Source: Vanrija pseudolonga (lineage: Eukaryota > Basidiomycota > Tremellomycetes > Trichosporonales > Trichosporonaceae). From it: a stretch of DNA of 64,000 bases. A program made the position numbers and the translations under genes. The stretch's first letter is position 1. Every line of letters starts with the position of its first letter. This document shows positions 9,344 through 21,948 of the stretch, piece by piece. Below the pieces are notes generated by a model. It was not told the origin of the DNA. It ran no database searches and was given only the letters and a program-made list of their open reading frames with translations. The stretch spans positions 1,488,001 through 1,552,000 of the forward strand of contig NC_085855.1 in the NCBI RefSeq assembly GCF_020906515.1. The letters run 5' to 3'.

Positions 9344-12022
9344 TTAGAAGTTGAACGCAATAGCCTCGGGCATCTTGTCTTCAACCCAGTCACCCTCGAC
9401 TTCCCACCGACCACTACCGACGGTCTTGGTTGTGCTGCCCACCTTGATCTCGGCGGTGGTGTTGGGTGGCACGACGACTGTGGCTGAAAGCTTGTTGCGG
9501 TCGGCGTTGAGCTTCCACTTGCATGACACGAGGCCAGATGGCGACAAGAACGAGGTCGACGCATGAGTGATGTCTCCGCCGGGACGCGGGTTGACCGAAA
9601 TCGTCTTCCATCCCGGCTCGAGCTCCTCGAGGCCGCCGATGACCCGGTGCATGAACGCCGCGACCGATCCGAACGCGTAGTGGTTGAACGAGGTCATCTC
9701 GCCCGGGTTAATGTCGCCGTTGGGAAGCATACTGTCCCACCTCTCCCACATCGTGGTGGCACCCATGCTGCCATTAGCCGAGATCGCGGTGAAGTACTCA
9801 CTTGACCTGGTATAACCACGAAGGGCACTCCTCCTCCTGGAGCATGCGGTAGGCAACTTGAGGCCGGTACTTGGCCAAGACGAGCAGGATGAAGGGTGTG
9901 GATGCGAATCCTGTCCCGACGCGGAAGCGCTCTTTGCGAACCAGGTAAACCAGCTGATCGACCCAGCGGTCACGCTGCTTTTCTGTCTTGTACAGATCGA
10001 ACCAGAGGGAACAGACGTAGACGCACTGCGAGTCCGAGGTGATTCGGCCGTTCGGGGAGACATACTCGTCATGGAAGGCATCCAGCAACTTCGCCGCCTC
10101 CGACTCATACCGCGCGGCGTCATCTGACTTGCCGAGGAGGGTAGCAACCTTGGCTACGAGGCGGATGGTGTTCACCAGGTAGATGTCGGCGATCAATGTG
10201 GGGTCCGTCATACCGTCAGCCGGAGCATCGGGCGGGGCGCGTGGGTCGAGCCAGTCGCCGAACTGGAACACCCGCTCCCACAGGCCAGACCCGACGCGTG
10301 GGATGGCAGCAACCCAATCGACCATGCTCTTGTACTGCTTGCTGAGAAGATCCAAGTCGCCGTTGAGGCTGTAGAGGTCAACGGGGGTAATGGTGGTGAC
10401 GTCGCTCCAAATGGCAGCTGGCATTGGACGCTTGCGAAAGCCAGTGACGGGGGTTGGGACGCTGGGGACGAAGACTGGAGGACGGCCCTCACCAAAGTCG
10501 AGCTGTTCGAAGGCCACATCGCCCAACCACTCGATCAGGAGGCCGCTGGTGTTGTATAGGTAAGATGCGGTCGGGGCAAAAGCCATGAGGTCGGCAGTCC
10601 ATCCGAGGCGTTCATCACGCTGAGGGCAGTCGGTGGGAACGGAGACGAAGTTCTAAGGCAGTCAGTTGAGTTCCAGCACTCCACTCACTCCTCGCAAGCC
10701 CCAGACGACATTCGAGTGGAGTTGGGTGATTCCCTTGTGCGAGCACTCAAAGTCGCCGGTACGCTCCATGTCAGAGTGGACAACGATTGCGGTGAAGTCG
10801 TCAAGCTGTACATCTCGAGGAAGCCCATCGATCTGGGCGTAGCTGAGGTGTCAGCGTCGTGCGCGCGCGAGTGTGCTCACCGGAAGCCGTGGAATGTGAA
10901 CTTGGGCTCATAGCCCTGGGTCCTGCCGCCGAGCTTGACATGGTCAGTAGCCTTGGCGTATCGCAACGGCCTCGTACCGAGCTCGCCGTGCTCGAGGACC
11001 TCAGCGTGGGCGATAGTGACAGTGCCAGTGCCATCAATCTGCTTGTTCCACCGGAGCCAGCCGACGAGGTTTTGGCCAAAGTCTAGGATGGTCTTGCCTG
11101 ATGGAGTGATGATGATCTCCACAGTTTTCAGCTCGTGCGTGCGGCGGACAGGTGGCGCCTGGGGAGCGACCAGAGCGACGTCGGGTCGATCAATGACGGT
11201 GACTGGCTTCCAAGCTGAAGTAGGCTCGGTCGTTTCGATTGACTCCCCGTCGTAGATCTCAGACAGAAGGATGGAGCCAGTCGCCCACTCCCACGACTCG
11301 TCGGTCTGGACGACGGCTTTTCCATCCACCTCCAGCTGGGCGATGAGTGACGGTGCAGAGCCCCAGATGTTGCGTGCGCCCTTAAGGAAGCCAAGCCGCC
11401 CGGCATACCATCCTTCGGCAACCCATGCAGTGATGACATTGTTGCCCTTCTGGAGGAGGTCGGTCACGTCCAGCGTCTGATACGCCTGGCGATAGGAGTA
11501 CGACTGCCACCCCGGGGCGAGGACTTGATTTGATACCGGCTTTCCGTTGATCTCGGCGTCATAGAGGCCAAGGGCGGTTATGTACAGGCGGCTTGGACCG
11601 CTCGAGTCGACCGTGAAGTGCTTGCGAACGAGGAAAGGACGCTTGGGTGCGTCGACTTCCTGAGGGGTCGAGGAGATGGCCTTTGCCGTCCAGTTCGCGG
11701 CCTCCAAGAGAGCGGCCTCGACCTTGAGCTGTGTCCAAGCCGTCACCGAGCGGTCTGTTCCGCGTGCGCGGACCTCGACCAGAGTCTGCTCCCTGCTGAC
11801 GAGCGGTGCGTCCGGCCAAGGGACAAGAATCGAATTCGACGACTCGACGCTGAACGTCTTGGCACCGCCGGGACGGGTGATGCGAATGTCGTATCCTGCC
11901 TGCGACCAGTTGACTGCGCTGCCGCCGAAGCGCCAAGAGATGCGAGGGGATGCGATATCCACAGCCGAGCCGGGCTCGTAGTGCTCAACAGATACCTTGG
12001 TGATGGAGATGTCGACGGTCAT
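9344..12022 (-). CDS. Alpha-L-rhamnosidase, glycoside hydrolase family 78
   Basis: Four exons on the minus strand (10881-12022, 10689-10842, 9802-10652, 9344-9767) joined by introns of 38, 36 and 34 bases give 856 residues. The order matches GH78: N-terminal beta domains, then DFGQNLVGWLRWN, then an (alpha/alpha)6 catalytic domain with VPTDCPQRDERLGWTAD at about 437-453. By family knowledge Asp440, Glu446 (general acid) and Trp450 bind rhamnose, and Glu724 in GATTMWERWDS is the general base; all are present. There is no signal peptide (MTVDISITKVSVEH), so the enzyme is probably intracellular and would hydrolyse rhamnosides after uptake. The divergent sugar permease fits. All three splices restore conserved GH78 sequence across the junction. 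Confidence 0.93.
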
Positions 12023-12865
12023 GGTGATGCGCGTTCGTGGAGAACATCAGCTCCCAAAGCCCCCATAATAAGCAACCTACGTTGCATCCTCAGGGGAGTC
12101 GGGCCGGGCAGCTGGCGGCATGATTCTGTACCGAGCGTGGTCGTCACGAGGTCGAGTGCAGTGCCGTGCTTAGCCTCGGTCCGATACAATTCCAGGTCGG
12201 AATGTCAGATTCCATGGCTAGGAGCTTTGCGATGGCTTCCTCAAGCTGCGGCACGCTCAGTCGGGCTCTAAGGGTGAGTGGGGGAGCGCGTCGAGGTGGG
12301 GAGGGGGGCTTTGATAGGGGAGGTGGGGTAGTGGAGCAAAGCAAAGTCGGCTCGGTTGTCGGGTACGACTTTGTGCCGCGGATCTGGCCGGGACGGAGCG
12401 ACGGAACCAAATTTTGCCCACCTTGGCATGGCTTTGGTTATCGTTTGGTTGTTTCGTCGTTACACTTGTTCCACCTCAAGTCGCATTCATCAAACATAGG
12501 TTGCTTAAAGGCACCTCTGTCGCATCGCGTATGAGGGTGAGATGCTCACCTTCGGTCTCTTATGCTGCCGGACAAGTGGGCTTCGGATAATGTCCCGGAA
12601 AAATGAGTGGCGGTTCTGGCATGACACCCCACCCTCCCCCCTGAATCCACCCCCCCTCTAGGCCGGCGCATCATTGCACCGACACTATGTAGCACCTGAC
12701 CTTTGCCGCAGGCCCCGGGGTATTCCCTGTTCCACCATGGGGCACCGAGGGAGGGCTTTGTGCCAAGGCGAGGGAGAAGATTGTTGACCCTTGACCATCA
12801 TCGACATGCTGTTAAAAGCGCAGTGTTGCAGATGGCTCTTGGCCACCAAGACGACCTCGAACACG
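12023..12865. promoter_or_regulatory. Shared divergent promoter region between rhamnosidase and permease
   Basis: The 843 bases between two divergent starts hold no supported gene. It should carry the control sites for both genes; several CCCC-bearing tracts near 12640-12730 are candidate activator sites but no motif can be assigned with confidence. Confidence 0.5.
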
Positions 12866-14863
12866 ATGACCGAACACGAGAAGCAGCCAGTCGACACTCA
12901 CATCGAGAAGGTGGACGACCCGAACCAGGACCACGACCAGTCAAATGACCTCCTCAAGTCCCGCTATGACAACCTCAGCATCCCCCGCACTCTCTGGTTA
13001 TTCAGGCGCTCCGTCTTCTTCGTGCTCATGCTGTACACCGGGTACATGTGCGAAGGCTTCGAGGTATGTTCTTGGCATGCAGCCACGCTGACATCCAAGC
13101 TCGGAGCAGGTGGCAGTATCGTGGCCAACGAGGGTTTCATCAAGCAATTCGGCTCCCGCGGCGATGAGGCCGGAGTCCGCGCGCTCGACCCCACTTGGCG
13201 TAGGTACTGGGCTTGGAATGGTTGCTCACACCAGTGTCCACCTGGTCTGCCTTACTGAATGTTGGTCAGATCCTCGTTTTCACCCACATCGGTTGGGTGG
13301 CGGACCGCTTTGGCCGCAAGATCGCCTTCTACATCGGCTGGGTCTGGCTCATGGTGGGGTGCACATTTCTCAACACCGCCAAGTCACCTCAAATTTGGGC
13401 GCTTGCGAAACTCTGCAATGGTGCCGGCATCGGGGTGCTCCAGTGAGTGCACGCACACGACCTGAGCTTATTCGAAGAATCTGCTGTCAGGTCTATGTAA
13501 TGGAGATCGTCCCGAACCGCATCCGAGGAGGCATGATCACCTTCCAGGCCGTATGGTAAGCAGATCCCCTTCGATACGTGTTGACGCCAGGTCCAACATT
13601 GGCGGTATCATCGTCGCGGTGATGATGCAGCAGCTCAACCAGAGGCACCCCGACAACTATCTCCTCGCCATGCGCATCCTTTGGGCCCCTATCGGACTCA
13701 TCATCATCTGCTGGGCTATCCTCCCCGAGTCGCCTTGGTACCATGCCCGCCGGGGAAACAAGGAGGGAGCTCTGAAGGCGATGAAGCAGCTCTATGGTGG
13801 TATCGATGGATTCGACTACGAGGAAGAGTACGGCATCATCGAGCGGACCATTTCGCACGAAAGGGAGGTCAACAAGGGTGCCCCGAGGTACCGTGACGTG
13901 TTCAAGGGTCTCAACCTTGTGGGTCTCAGTGGCATGGGATGTGCTGTGGTATCTGACATTCCAGAAACGCACCTTGTCCGTTGCGATGCTCTCCGCTTGC
14001 CAGCAACTCGCCGGTCTTGCCATCATCAGCACCTACTCAACGTGTGCGTACCTCGTCAATAGCATTGAGCTGACCCCAGATTTCTTTTCCCTCGCTGGAC
14101 TTAAGGACCCATTCCTTGGCACCCTCATCCTCTCGTGCGTGAAATTGCCCTGTGGCCACGCTGACGCGCAGATGCTGTAATCTTCTCGCTGTTACTCTCT
14201 GGTCACTCTCTACAGACAAGCTCGGTCGCCGGATGATCGTCAACTGTGGACAGACGCTCTGCTGCGTCATCCTCTTCGTGGTCGGCGCTCTCTACTACAC
14301 CGGAGCCACGACGGGCAACGCAAAGGCTGGCACGGCTTTGGTACGTCGGCCCTCCCTTTCGGTCGCTTACCCCAGCTCGCGATCTGCTGCCTCTGGACGT
14401 TCACATTCCAAGTTATCGGCATGTCGTACTACCTCTACTCGGCCGAGCTTCCCACTGCTCTTCTCCGCGTCAAGACTGGACCGTTCACATACCTTGTTAA
14501 CTCCATCCTTGGCATTGCCACCTGGTGGGTGCTCAGGTTGTACGGTCGCTGACCTAGCAGCTACGCGACCCCACCTATGCTGCTCAAACTCAGCCTCCGC
14601 GCCGGGTTTGTTTTCGGCGCCTTCTCGGTTCCCATCTGTGTTCTCATGTGGTTCTACCTTCCCGAGACGAAGGGGTGAGTGGCTGTCCCCAGGCTACTGT
14701 CGCCAGCACCACTGACCAGCCTAGTCGCTCCGCAGCTGAGATCGACGAACTGTACGAGAGGAAGGTACCTGCCTGGCGCTGGTCGTCGACAGTTACAGAG
14801 GCGGAGACGCATCTCGCCGAGGTCTCGCACGGCCGTGTCACCCATGGCAAGCAGGACGCGTAA
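12866..14863 (+). CDS. MFS sugar transporter (sugar porter family)
   Basis: Eleven exons (starts 12866, 13100, 13235, 13478, 13591, 13965, 14080, 14172, 14376, 14561, 14725) join in one frame of 538 residues. Sugar porter signatures are intact: DRFGRK between early helices, ILPESPWYHARRGNKEGAL after TM6, DKLGRR in the second half and LPETKGRSAAEIDELYER after TM12. The N-terminal 45 residues are hydrophilic and acidic. Motifs such as FELGAGGSIVANEGFIKQFG resemble fungal alpha-glucoside/disaccharide permeases. It lies head to head with the GH78 gene, so rhamnose or a rhamnoside is the likely cargo (inference). One junction is unusual: the acceptor at 13477 was chosen because the nearer AG breaks frame. 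The ATG at 12866 is preferred over 12791. Confidence 0.9.
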
Positions 14864-15422
14864 AGCAGAGGGTGTCGTATCGGTGTGGAATTCGATCAGT
14901 GTGGGTTTGCCGGTGCGGTCAAAGCAAGGATCTCTTTTCAGCAGGTGTGTCGTGGGTTAGTGCAGCGTTGAATGGAATTGAACTGGAGAAAGTCCACCGC
15001 GCGGTTCTGGTGACTCAACCACTGATAACCATTGCATGTGGCCTTGCGTGGTGCAGCGAATGACGAGTGTTAGAGCTGCTAGCGGTGCGGTGCAGACACC
15101 TCCGGCAGACTGTGTAGGCGGCGGCGCGCGAAAGTTGCATCCAGGGTCGCGTTTGCTGCCCAGTCATCTCGCGCTCGTCGGTCTCTCATCCAAACACTGT
15201 CCCTCCACCTGCTCACTTGCTCATTCTTCACCCTCGTCCTTGTTCAATCATCAACCAGCACGTCGTGAGCTCCCTCTCGGTCTCATTATCATCACTGACA
15301 CGTGCAGCCGCTCCGGCCTGGCGCGGCGTCAACACCCAGCTCCCGCCACGCGCTCCGTACTCATAACCACTCCACACGGGTAACCTGTACACCCCACACA
15401 CAACAAGCAGAACATACACATA
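14864..15422. other. Intergenic, nothing assigned
   Basis: 3' flank of the permease and leader of the next gene. Open frames here overlap on both strands and have no support. Confidence 0.35.
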
Positions 15423-16410
15423 ATGCCGACCGGCGTATCCAACCTAGTGCAGGCCACCGCATACGAGGAGCCAGTACGTCTTCCTCACCTCCCCTCTCCC
15501 GTGCTGACCTCCAGGCCGACGTCGGCAGAGTCGCGGTGGCGAACACCGAGCGCGCGGCGGCGCCCATCCTCGACCGCCTCGACAAGCTGTACGTGGTGCT
15601 CGACAACACGCCGCTCGCGAAAATCGCCAAGCCCCTCATTGCCGAGCTCGGCACGATCGCGACGACCGACCACGTCGCCGATGTAGTCGAGCGCCGACAG
15701 AACAGGGCGTACTCGGTGCTGCAGGTCCTCCCGACCGACTTTGAGAGAGAAATCGTCCAAGACTACCTGCACTACCTCAACGTCGCGCACCAGCGCCACG
15801 ACGCGCGACTCGCCCCACTCATCCGCGAGCACTACGTCGCCACGCTGAATGCCTGCTTTGACACCTTGATCGGCGCGCACAACACATCGGTCTCACCGGA
15901 GGACCTCAAACTCAAGCTCTGGGATATCTGCGACCAGTTCATCGAGCTCATCAACTTCGAGAACACGTCCTTCTTCGGGGAGATCAACGCCGTGCGCGAC
16001 GACTTCGAAGCGTCACTCGAGGGCGGAGACTGGATCCACCACCGTCCCAAGCGGCCTCCGTTCCGGTTACCGCTGGCCAGTGCCGACATGATGAGCTACA
16101 TGAAGGCCCACGCGGCCGGCATGGCGACTGCGTCGGATCCCGACGTGAACCCGTTTGTGACGATCCCCGATCCTGGTCCGAATCTTGGCTCCATGCACTT
16201 TGGGTGAGTGGCGATGAGGGTCATAATTGCTGACGTCTGGGTAGTGGCAGGCGCAAGAACAAGAAGAAGAACAAGAGCAAGAGCAAGATCGTTGCCCAAG
16301 ACCTGGGCAAGGGCATTGGCAAGAGCGAGGGAAAGAAGAAGGGAAAGAACAAAGGGAAGAACAATGGCAAGAACAAGGACAGTGCCGGCGTGTTGTCGAT
16401 TTACACTTAA
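15423..16410 (+). CDS. Unknown helical protein with Lys/Asn/Gly-rich tail
   Basis: Three exons: 15423-15473 (MPTGVSNLVQATAYEEP), 15515-16203 and 16245-16410, with introns of 41 and 41 bases, both ending CTGAC...AG. The product is about 301 residues. The middle is predicted helix (AVANTERAAAPILDRLDKLY and following); the last exon encodes a strongly basic low-complexity tail of KNKKKNK, KSKSK and GKNKGKNNGKNK blocks before ending SAGVLSIYT. Without the second splice the frame stops at 16207, so a simple scan loses the basic tail. It shares its N-terminal plan with the gene at 4665 (MSTGVLAGG). The tail suggests nucleolar or RNA/DNA contact (inference). Confidence 0.65.
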
Positions 16411-16612
16411 CCTGCCGGTGGTGTACGAGCAGTGAGAAGTTGCCCAACTGTACTGGGTTCATAGTGTCTTGTAGTCTGCTTACCCCTGTGCTTATTGTCA
16501 CTCCTCTCTGACTTTCTTCGCACAGATTCTAACGCATGACTTGGCTCAATTAATTGATTATGATCTATGGTTGTCTATAAGGCAGCAATCTTACAAGGCA
16601 GCCACTAAGCGC

Positions 16613-18327
16613 TTAATCTGACACCGACCTCGCTCCGTCGTCTCGAGGTCGTGAAGGCCACAACGACTCTGTGAACCACGCGGGTGGCGGTACAGGAGGC
16701 CTTCGTTCCTCCTCCCTGGTCGGCCACCGCAGTGACGCCAGAGTGGCGTGGAGGGGCGGAAGGCGGAGGTTGGTTTGGGGATATCCGGGCGACGGCAACT
16801 TGTGCGGATGGGGCGCGGAGAACGAATGTCTTGGGCGCGAAGGAGATGGGGATGGTGGCGACGGCGGAGTGCGGTATGGTTCTTCGGGATAGGGGTTGGC
16901 GCGGCGGTGGCGGCGGCGATCGGTATCAGCCTCCTCAGGAGGGCTGGGGAAGACGGGTTCGTCGACGGGCACTTGGGCAGGGGTCTCACGGCGTCGGCAC
17001 CGTGGCGATGGCGGGTTCCAAGGGTCGTTTCTCCACTCCGTCTTCCTAGTGGAGGAGGTGTCATACCTTGTATGGCCACGGTTGACTAAGGGTGCCGATT
17101 GGCTGGCGGACCCGGCCGTGTGATAGGGCCGAGAAGGGCGGTACCCCGAGTCGTCCGAGTCGAGCACAGGTTCGCGAGAGGCAGAACGGGGAGAGTACGC
17201 CCTGTTTCCGCGGCGGGGAGGGGGAGAAGCAAGTCCCAGATCGGTATTGTTTCGGCCCTGCCCGCCACTGAAGGAGCAGCGGCGATTCCTTCGACGGTCC
17301 ATGTCCTCCTCGAGCACCGAGATTGATGGGGTGTGTACCGGCTTAGGGGCCGCAAGGGATACCACGCTGGCCGCCGGAGAGTGGGTGACCTCTTCCGGCG
17401 GTGTCGTGACCTCGGTGTACGTAGAGCTGCGTACCGACATGGACGGGGTGACACTCCGCGAGACATGCCTGCTTGTTGTTCCTCCGAACCCAGTGGGGGG
17501 AAGCATTCCTGGTGGTGGCGGAATGGTCGCGACGATCATCGCGCGGGCCGTCCCCGCCTCCTCGGCAGCGTTGCGCGGCGGCAGATCTCGGGGGGGACCT
17601 CCGCCCCTGGTGAAACTGCATGCGGTGTTCCCGCACGAGAAGCAGCGCGAGTGGTTGGTGTACTGGACATGCTCGCGGTCGAGGATGAAACAGGGGATCT
17701 TCTGCCGTTCGCAGGTGATGCAGCCGCGGCCGGGGGGCACGAGGCGCAGCGTGCTGTTGCTGATGAACGAGAGCTGGAGCGTTAGGTGAGGATGATGGAG
17801 GAAGCACGCACATATCGCGCGTTCTTGGAACGCTGGCGCTGCGGGAACCGGAGCACGAGGGCGAGGTCGTCGGGCTCGAGGCCGGGGTAGTCCTTTCTTC
17901 CGGCGGCGTTCGCGCGAGTAGGGTCTGGCGGATTCGGTGACTTTGAGCGGGTCGAGGTGCGCCGGCGGCGTGTCGGCGTAGGGTATGGTGAGCCGGCGCG
18001 CGAGTCGGGGGTGAGGAACTCGCGCGAGAAGGAGGAGCGGCGCGAGTGGGCGGCGGGTGGGATTGACTCGTCGCGAACAGACCGGGCGGTGGCGGCCGTG
18101 TCGTCAAACTGGGCGTCAGTTGCAGTGGGGGGAGTGACTGTCATTGTTGGGCGAGCGACCTGGGTCGAGTCGGGTGGAGGTGTGGAGCTGTTGTCATCGG
18201 CACCGGCATCAGACTTGACGGATGGCTGCCACCCAGGATGGAGGTCGAGGAGGGCCTGCGCCGCCGAGACATCGATGGATGGCGGGGATGGTGGTGGAGG
18301 GTCGTCCTTGGTCGAGTGCCGCGCCAT
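16613..18327 (-). CDS. Pro/Arg/Ser-rich protein with a small cysteine cluster
   Basis: Minus-strand exons 17812-18327 and 16613-17773 are joined by a 38-base intron (gtgcgt ... CTAAC ... CCAG), giving 558 residues. The centre holds GCITCERQKIPCF followed about 20 residues later by RCFSCGNTACSF, that is C-x2-C-x6-C and C-x2-C-x4-C, a likely zinc-binding cluster. This spacing is close to, but not the same as, a fungal Zn2Cys6 DNA-binding domain, which is the main alternative identity. Everything else is low complexity: acidic and Pro-rich at the N-terminus, then Arg/Pro/Ser/Tyr-rich to the end. It converges with the gene at 15423. The exact family is not recognised. Confidence 0.65.
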
Positions 18328-19749
18328 TGCTGGGAGGTGGAGTGGGGTGCGGTGGTGGTGCAGTTGGAGGCCGACAACAAGGTGACGTGGGTTTAAGTAT
18401 TAGCGCCGCCAAACGGCACCACTGCGGCTGGCGGGGCGGCGGCGCCGTGGACAGGACAGCGGCCGTGGCTAGGCACAACAGCAGGGATAGCAGGGATGCA
18501 GTGCGGTGCAGGCGCAGCGTGCAAGAGTGCAGCGCGAGGTGAGACCACCTGCCCCATCGTGTTGTGCCGCGAGCTGGACAATGGCGGCACGCGAAAAAAC
18601 AATGGGTGGGCGGCCTGAAACGGCAGGGACAAGGTTCTGTGGCGGCCTTCTTGGTGCCACGCGCCACCTTCCCTCGCGGCGCCACATTCGCCACCCGCCG
18701 CCAGCCAGCTGCCAGCGGCGACCCACCACCCAGCCAGGTGTCGTCTGTGCACTTTTCTTTTGTTTACAACTTCTCGACTTCACATTCCACCTTGATACAA
18801 TGCCGAAACGAGCTCCCCGGGACTGCTATGCACTTGTAACAGTCACGTCCCGGCCTTTGCGCCATGCGAAGACGCTGATCCTCAGCCTGCACCACTAAAT
18901 ACAGTATGTGACTCTGTGGTGCCATTCAGGAATGGGCTGAGACCCAGCTCGATGAACGGGCCGGTCGGCCATGCTGAGAAGCGCCCTCAGCCCCATGCTG
19001 CACTACGAAACGCTTCTCCTGTCGACCACTATGGCCGACTGCCCGCTCTGGTTTGACCACTCCCCCCCCCCTGCACGAGGGCCAGCGCGGCCCTGGCCGA
19101 TCGCCCCGGTGTATCACGCTGGCAATGGTGTGGACAAAACGAGGAGGACGAAGAATAACACTTGTCCGTCACCTGGCCGATGCACTGGACAGCCCAGGCA
19201 GCCGCTCACTGCATGTCCGCCACATGGTCCGGGTGGTGGTCCGCGACACAGGCTGGTCTTCAGCTCGCGGTGCCGCGATCTATGCAAGTCACCGACTCTT
19301 GCCGAACCCGGCAAGACTCAAGCTCCTGAAAGGCTCGTGAGGATCGGCGGTGAGGGTGGCGCTTCCGCTGCCGACCGAGGAGGCGCTCAACGCCTCAAGA
19401 CACCCTTGTCATCGGAGACATGCTTCTCGGAGAAATGCAAGTTTTGGGCACAAGTTTTGGGCCTTGGCGTCGTGCGGCGCTTCAAACCTCTGAAATCATT
19501 CTGCTCCCCTAGCGGCCTCGGCTCGAGATCGATCAGCGCTCTGAAAACAACAGTGGAGACATGTCGCCCATGCCAGGCTGCGCTCGCCGAGCACATTTGG
19601 ACAATGGCTCTTGTGGACATGTCATTGCTTCATCTGGTATCTACTTGGTTTGGAAGTTGGACTATGTAGTGGGTACAGTGTAGGGACGGGGTGACATCTC
19701 TGATGCACCTCGCGTCTTGTTCTTGTCACTTGAAACAGCGGCCTCCTTC
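18328..19749. other. Long intergenic stretch, nothing assigned
   Basis: About 1.4 kb. The longest frame (18971-19669, plus) encodes 232 residues without family features, splice sites or a compositional profile unlike random GC-rich frames. Runs of C at about 19064-19072. No tRNA or repeat recognised. Confidence 0.35.
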
Positions 19750-19839
19750 TCAACCACCCTTAAGGCGTTTGTGAACGTTACCTCCCCCGCCACCGGGGCC
19801 ATTAATGAACTCCTCTTCCTCGTCAATCAACCCTGCTGC

Positions 19840-20445
19840 TTTGGATAAGGCTGCCGTCCTTGTGGCCGAGGCTGCTTGTCTTGTGCCCGCGGCTGCAGGC
19901 CTTGTGGCTCCGGCTGGAGGCCTGATGGCGGCGGCTGCTGGCCTTATGGCAGGAATTGCTGGACTCGGTGTGGGAAGCGGAGGCCTTGTGGGTGGGGCTG
20001 GAGGCCTCGGTGCGAAGGCTGTGAGCCTTGTGGCGGGGGTAGGAGGCCTGATGGTGGGGGCTAGAGGCCTTGTGGGCTGGGCTGGGGGCCTTGTAGGTGG
20101 TGCTGGGATTATGGGGGGTGCTGCTGGCTTCACGGCGGGGGTAGCTGGTCGTATGGCAGGTGCTGCCGGCCTCAGTGCGGGTAACGGAGTCCCCGCCGGT
20201 GGAGCTGGAGGCCTCGGTGAGAGGGCTGGAAGCCTTGTTACCGGGGCTGGAGGCCTTATATGTAACGGGGCCTGTTGGACTTGTGACCGGTGCTGGACTT
20301 GTGACCGGTGCTGGCCGTATGCTGGGAGTTGGTGGCATTATGGCAGAGGTTGGTGGCCTTATGGCGGGGCCAGCAGGTCTCGTGCCCGGTGGTGCTGGCG
20401 TCGTTGCCGAGGTTGTGGGTCTTGTGGCCGAAGGTGGCGGCCCTT
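19840..20445. repeat. 21-base coding minisatellite (heptapeptide xRPPAPx)
   Basis: Imperfect 21-base units run head to tail through the C-terminal third of the decayed gene. On the minus strand they encode a seven-residue repeat of the type TRPPAPP / IRPPTPA. Read in the shifted frame they give KASSPxH units, which marks where the frame slips (about 20265). After the repeat the original frame resumes through DEEEEFINGPG to the natural-looking end. Confidence 0.8.
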
Positions 20446-21795
20446 CGGCCTTGCGTTTGGTACCAATGACCTGGGTCGTATGTCCCTTTTCTGGGACAAT
20501 ATCCATCATCTCAGACAGCTCCTCGAAGTTGTCGGTGACCTGATCACGGGCGAACTGGGCGCGAATGTCTAGCGCGGATGTCCCGGCCTCCAGTGCCTCG
20601 ATCTTTTTCTTGAACGCCTCATCGATGGGCGCGATCTTATTCCATTGCGTTCGGAGGGCCCCTCGAATGGCCTACACCTGATCTGCCGTGTGACCCTCGA
20701 GGGTTAAATTGAGGTGTTCTGGGTCTCGTGACTTGGGAATCCTCATGTTTAGATCCAGAGAATCACACAGGCATTTCGCATGATATGTCATCTTGGAGGC
20801 AAGTTGCTCTTCGACATCTCGGCGACAGTCCTCGAGCTTTGACAGGTAGTCTTCGGCAGCAGAACGGACAGCCTCAACCTCCGCCCCGAGCCTTGAAACT
20901 GCAATCTGTGCACGGCCATTGAGAGCGAGGGAGTATGTGGTGAAGCAGCGGAGGACCGTCTTCAAACCTGCTTCAAGTTGTGTCGTGATGAAAGGCGCAT
21001 AAGGGGCAGTGCGCGGACCCTCGCGAAATGATTGAAGCCGTCCGGAGGTGATGAGGTCATTGTTGGCTTTGCGAAGCCTTGCTTCACTGAGCTGAAATTT
21101 GGTGTGACCAGGGCACGGAGGACCGCAGTCAGTTCCCGTGATGTTTTTCATCTCGCAGGAGGTACCAATGGGCGCTGGGCTCTCGCTCTTGATGTCGGTC
21201 TTTACAGCGGCTTGCGTGCGTCTTAGTTCGTTGGCAAGTTTCGAGTACTTGCGTTCCAGCTGCTGGAAACCGACCATTTGGTTGAGTAGTGCAGTCGACA
21301 GACGATCGTTGAATTCACTAAGCAATGACTCCATCTTCTCAAGGACATCTGGGATGCTGAGTGGTGATTCGGGGGAGATGAAAGTGGGTAGAGTGACGCA
21401 AATGACTGCCGTGTGAGCTCGCATAGCCTTAATTTACTGAGTACACATCCCATGCCGCATCTTGTCGAGCAGCTTGCGGTATTGAGGAACCGCAGTGCGA
21501 GGATTGGTTGAGGATGTCCACCGCTGCTTCGCCAAGTCTTCGAAGGACGCTGATTGTCGATTGATTGAGCTCACAGCAGAGGTCGTGAAGTGGCTGAGTG
21601 CAATTGAAAGGGGTCGGTTGTTGAAAGCCTCACACAGCTGGTCAATTCGGTCGCAGTGGGCAGTGCACGCCTCCCGGATCCTGGCCGCGACCTCTTCATC
21701 GACCTGTGGGCGGTGTCAGCGATGATCCCGCTTCAGTTAATTGGGCCTGTACGCACAATTCGGGCTCGGGCACCTCTGCTTTCTTCGTTATAGTC

Positions 21796-21948
21796 GTCCG
21801 ACTGCGAGTATCGGTCTGACTGAGAGTCGTCATCAGACTGAGAGTCGTCGTCTGACTGAGAGTCGTGGGCTGACTGAGACTCGTCATTTGACTGAGAGTC
21901 ATTGTCTGACTGAGAGTTGTCGTCTGAGTGAGAGTCGTCGTCTGACTC
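21796..21948. repeat. 18-base coding repeat (SQSDDD)
   Basis: About eight tandem copies of an 18-base unit related to tctgactgagagtcgtcg encode DSQSDD on the minus strand, an acidic Ser/Asp tract in the N-terminal part of the decayed HT gene. The neighbouring relatives lack it. Confidence 0.8.

Noticed and set aside
16613-17773. Zn2Cys6 DNA-binding domain
   Set aside because: Cysteine spacing (C-x2-C-x6-C then C-x2-C-x4-C with a ~20-residue gap) is close but the last interval is short and the basic region is absent; called only a cysteine cluster.
18971-19669. 232-codon plus-strand frame
   Set aside because: No splice signals, domain or family similarity; left as intergenic.
19840-21948. 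Possible CRISPR-like or transposon repeats
   Set aside because: Both repeat tracts are in-frame coding minisatellites (21- and 18-base units) without spacers.
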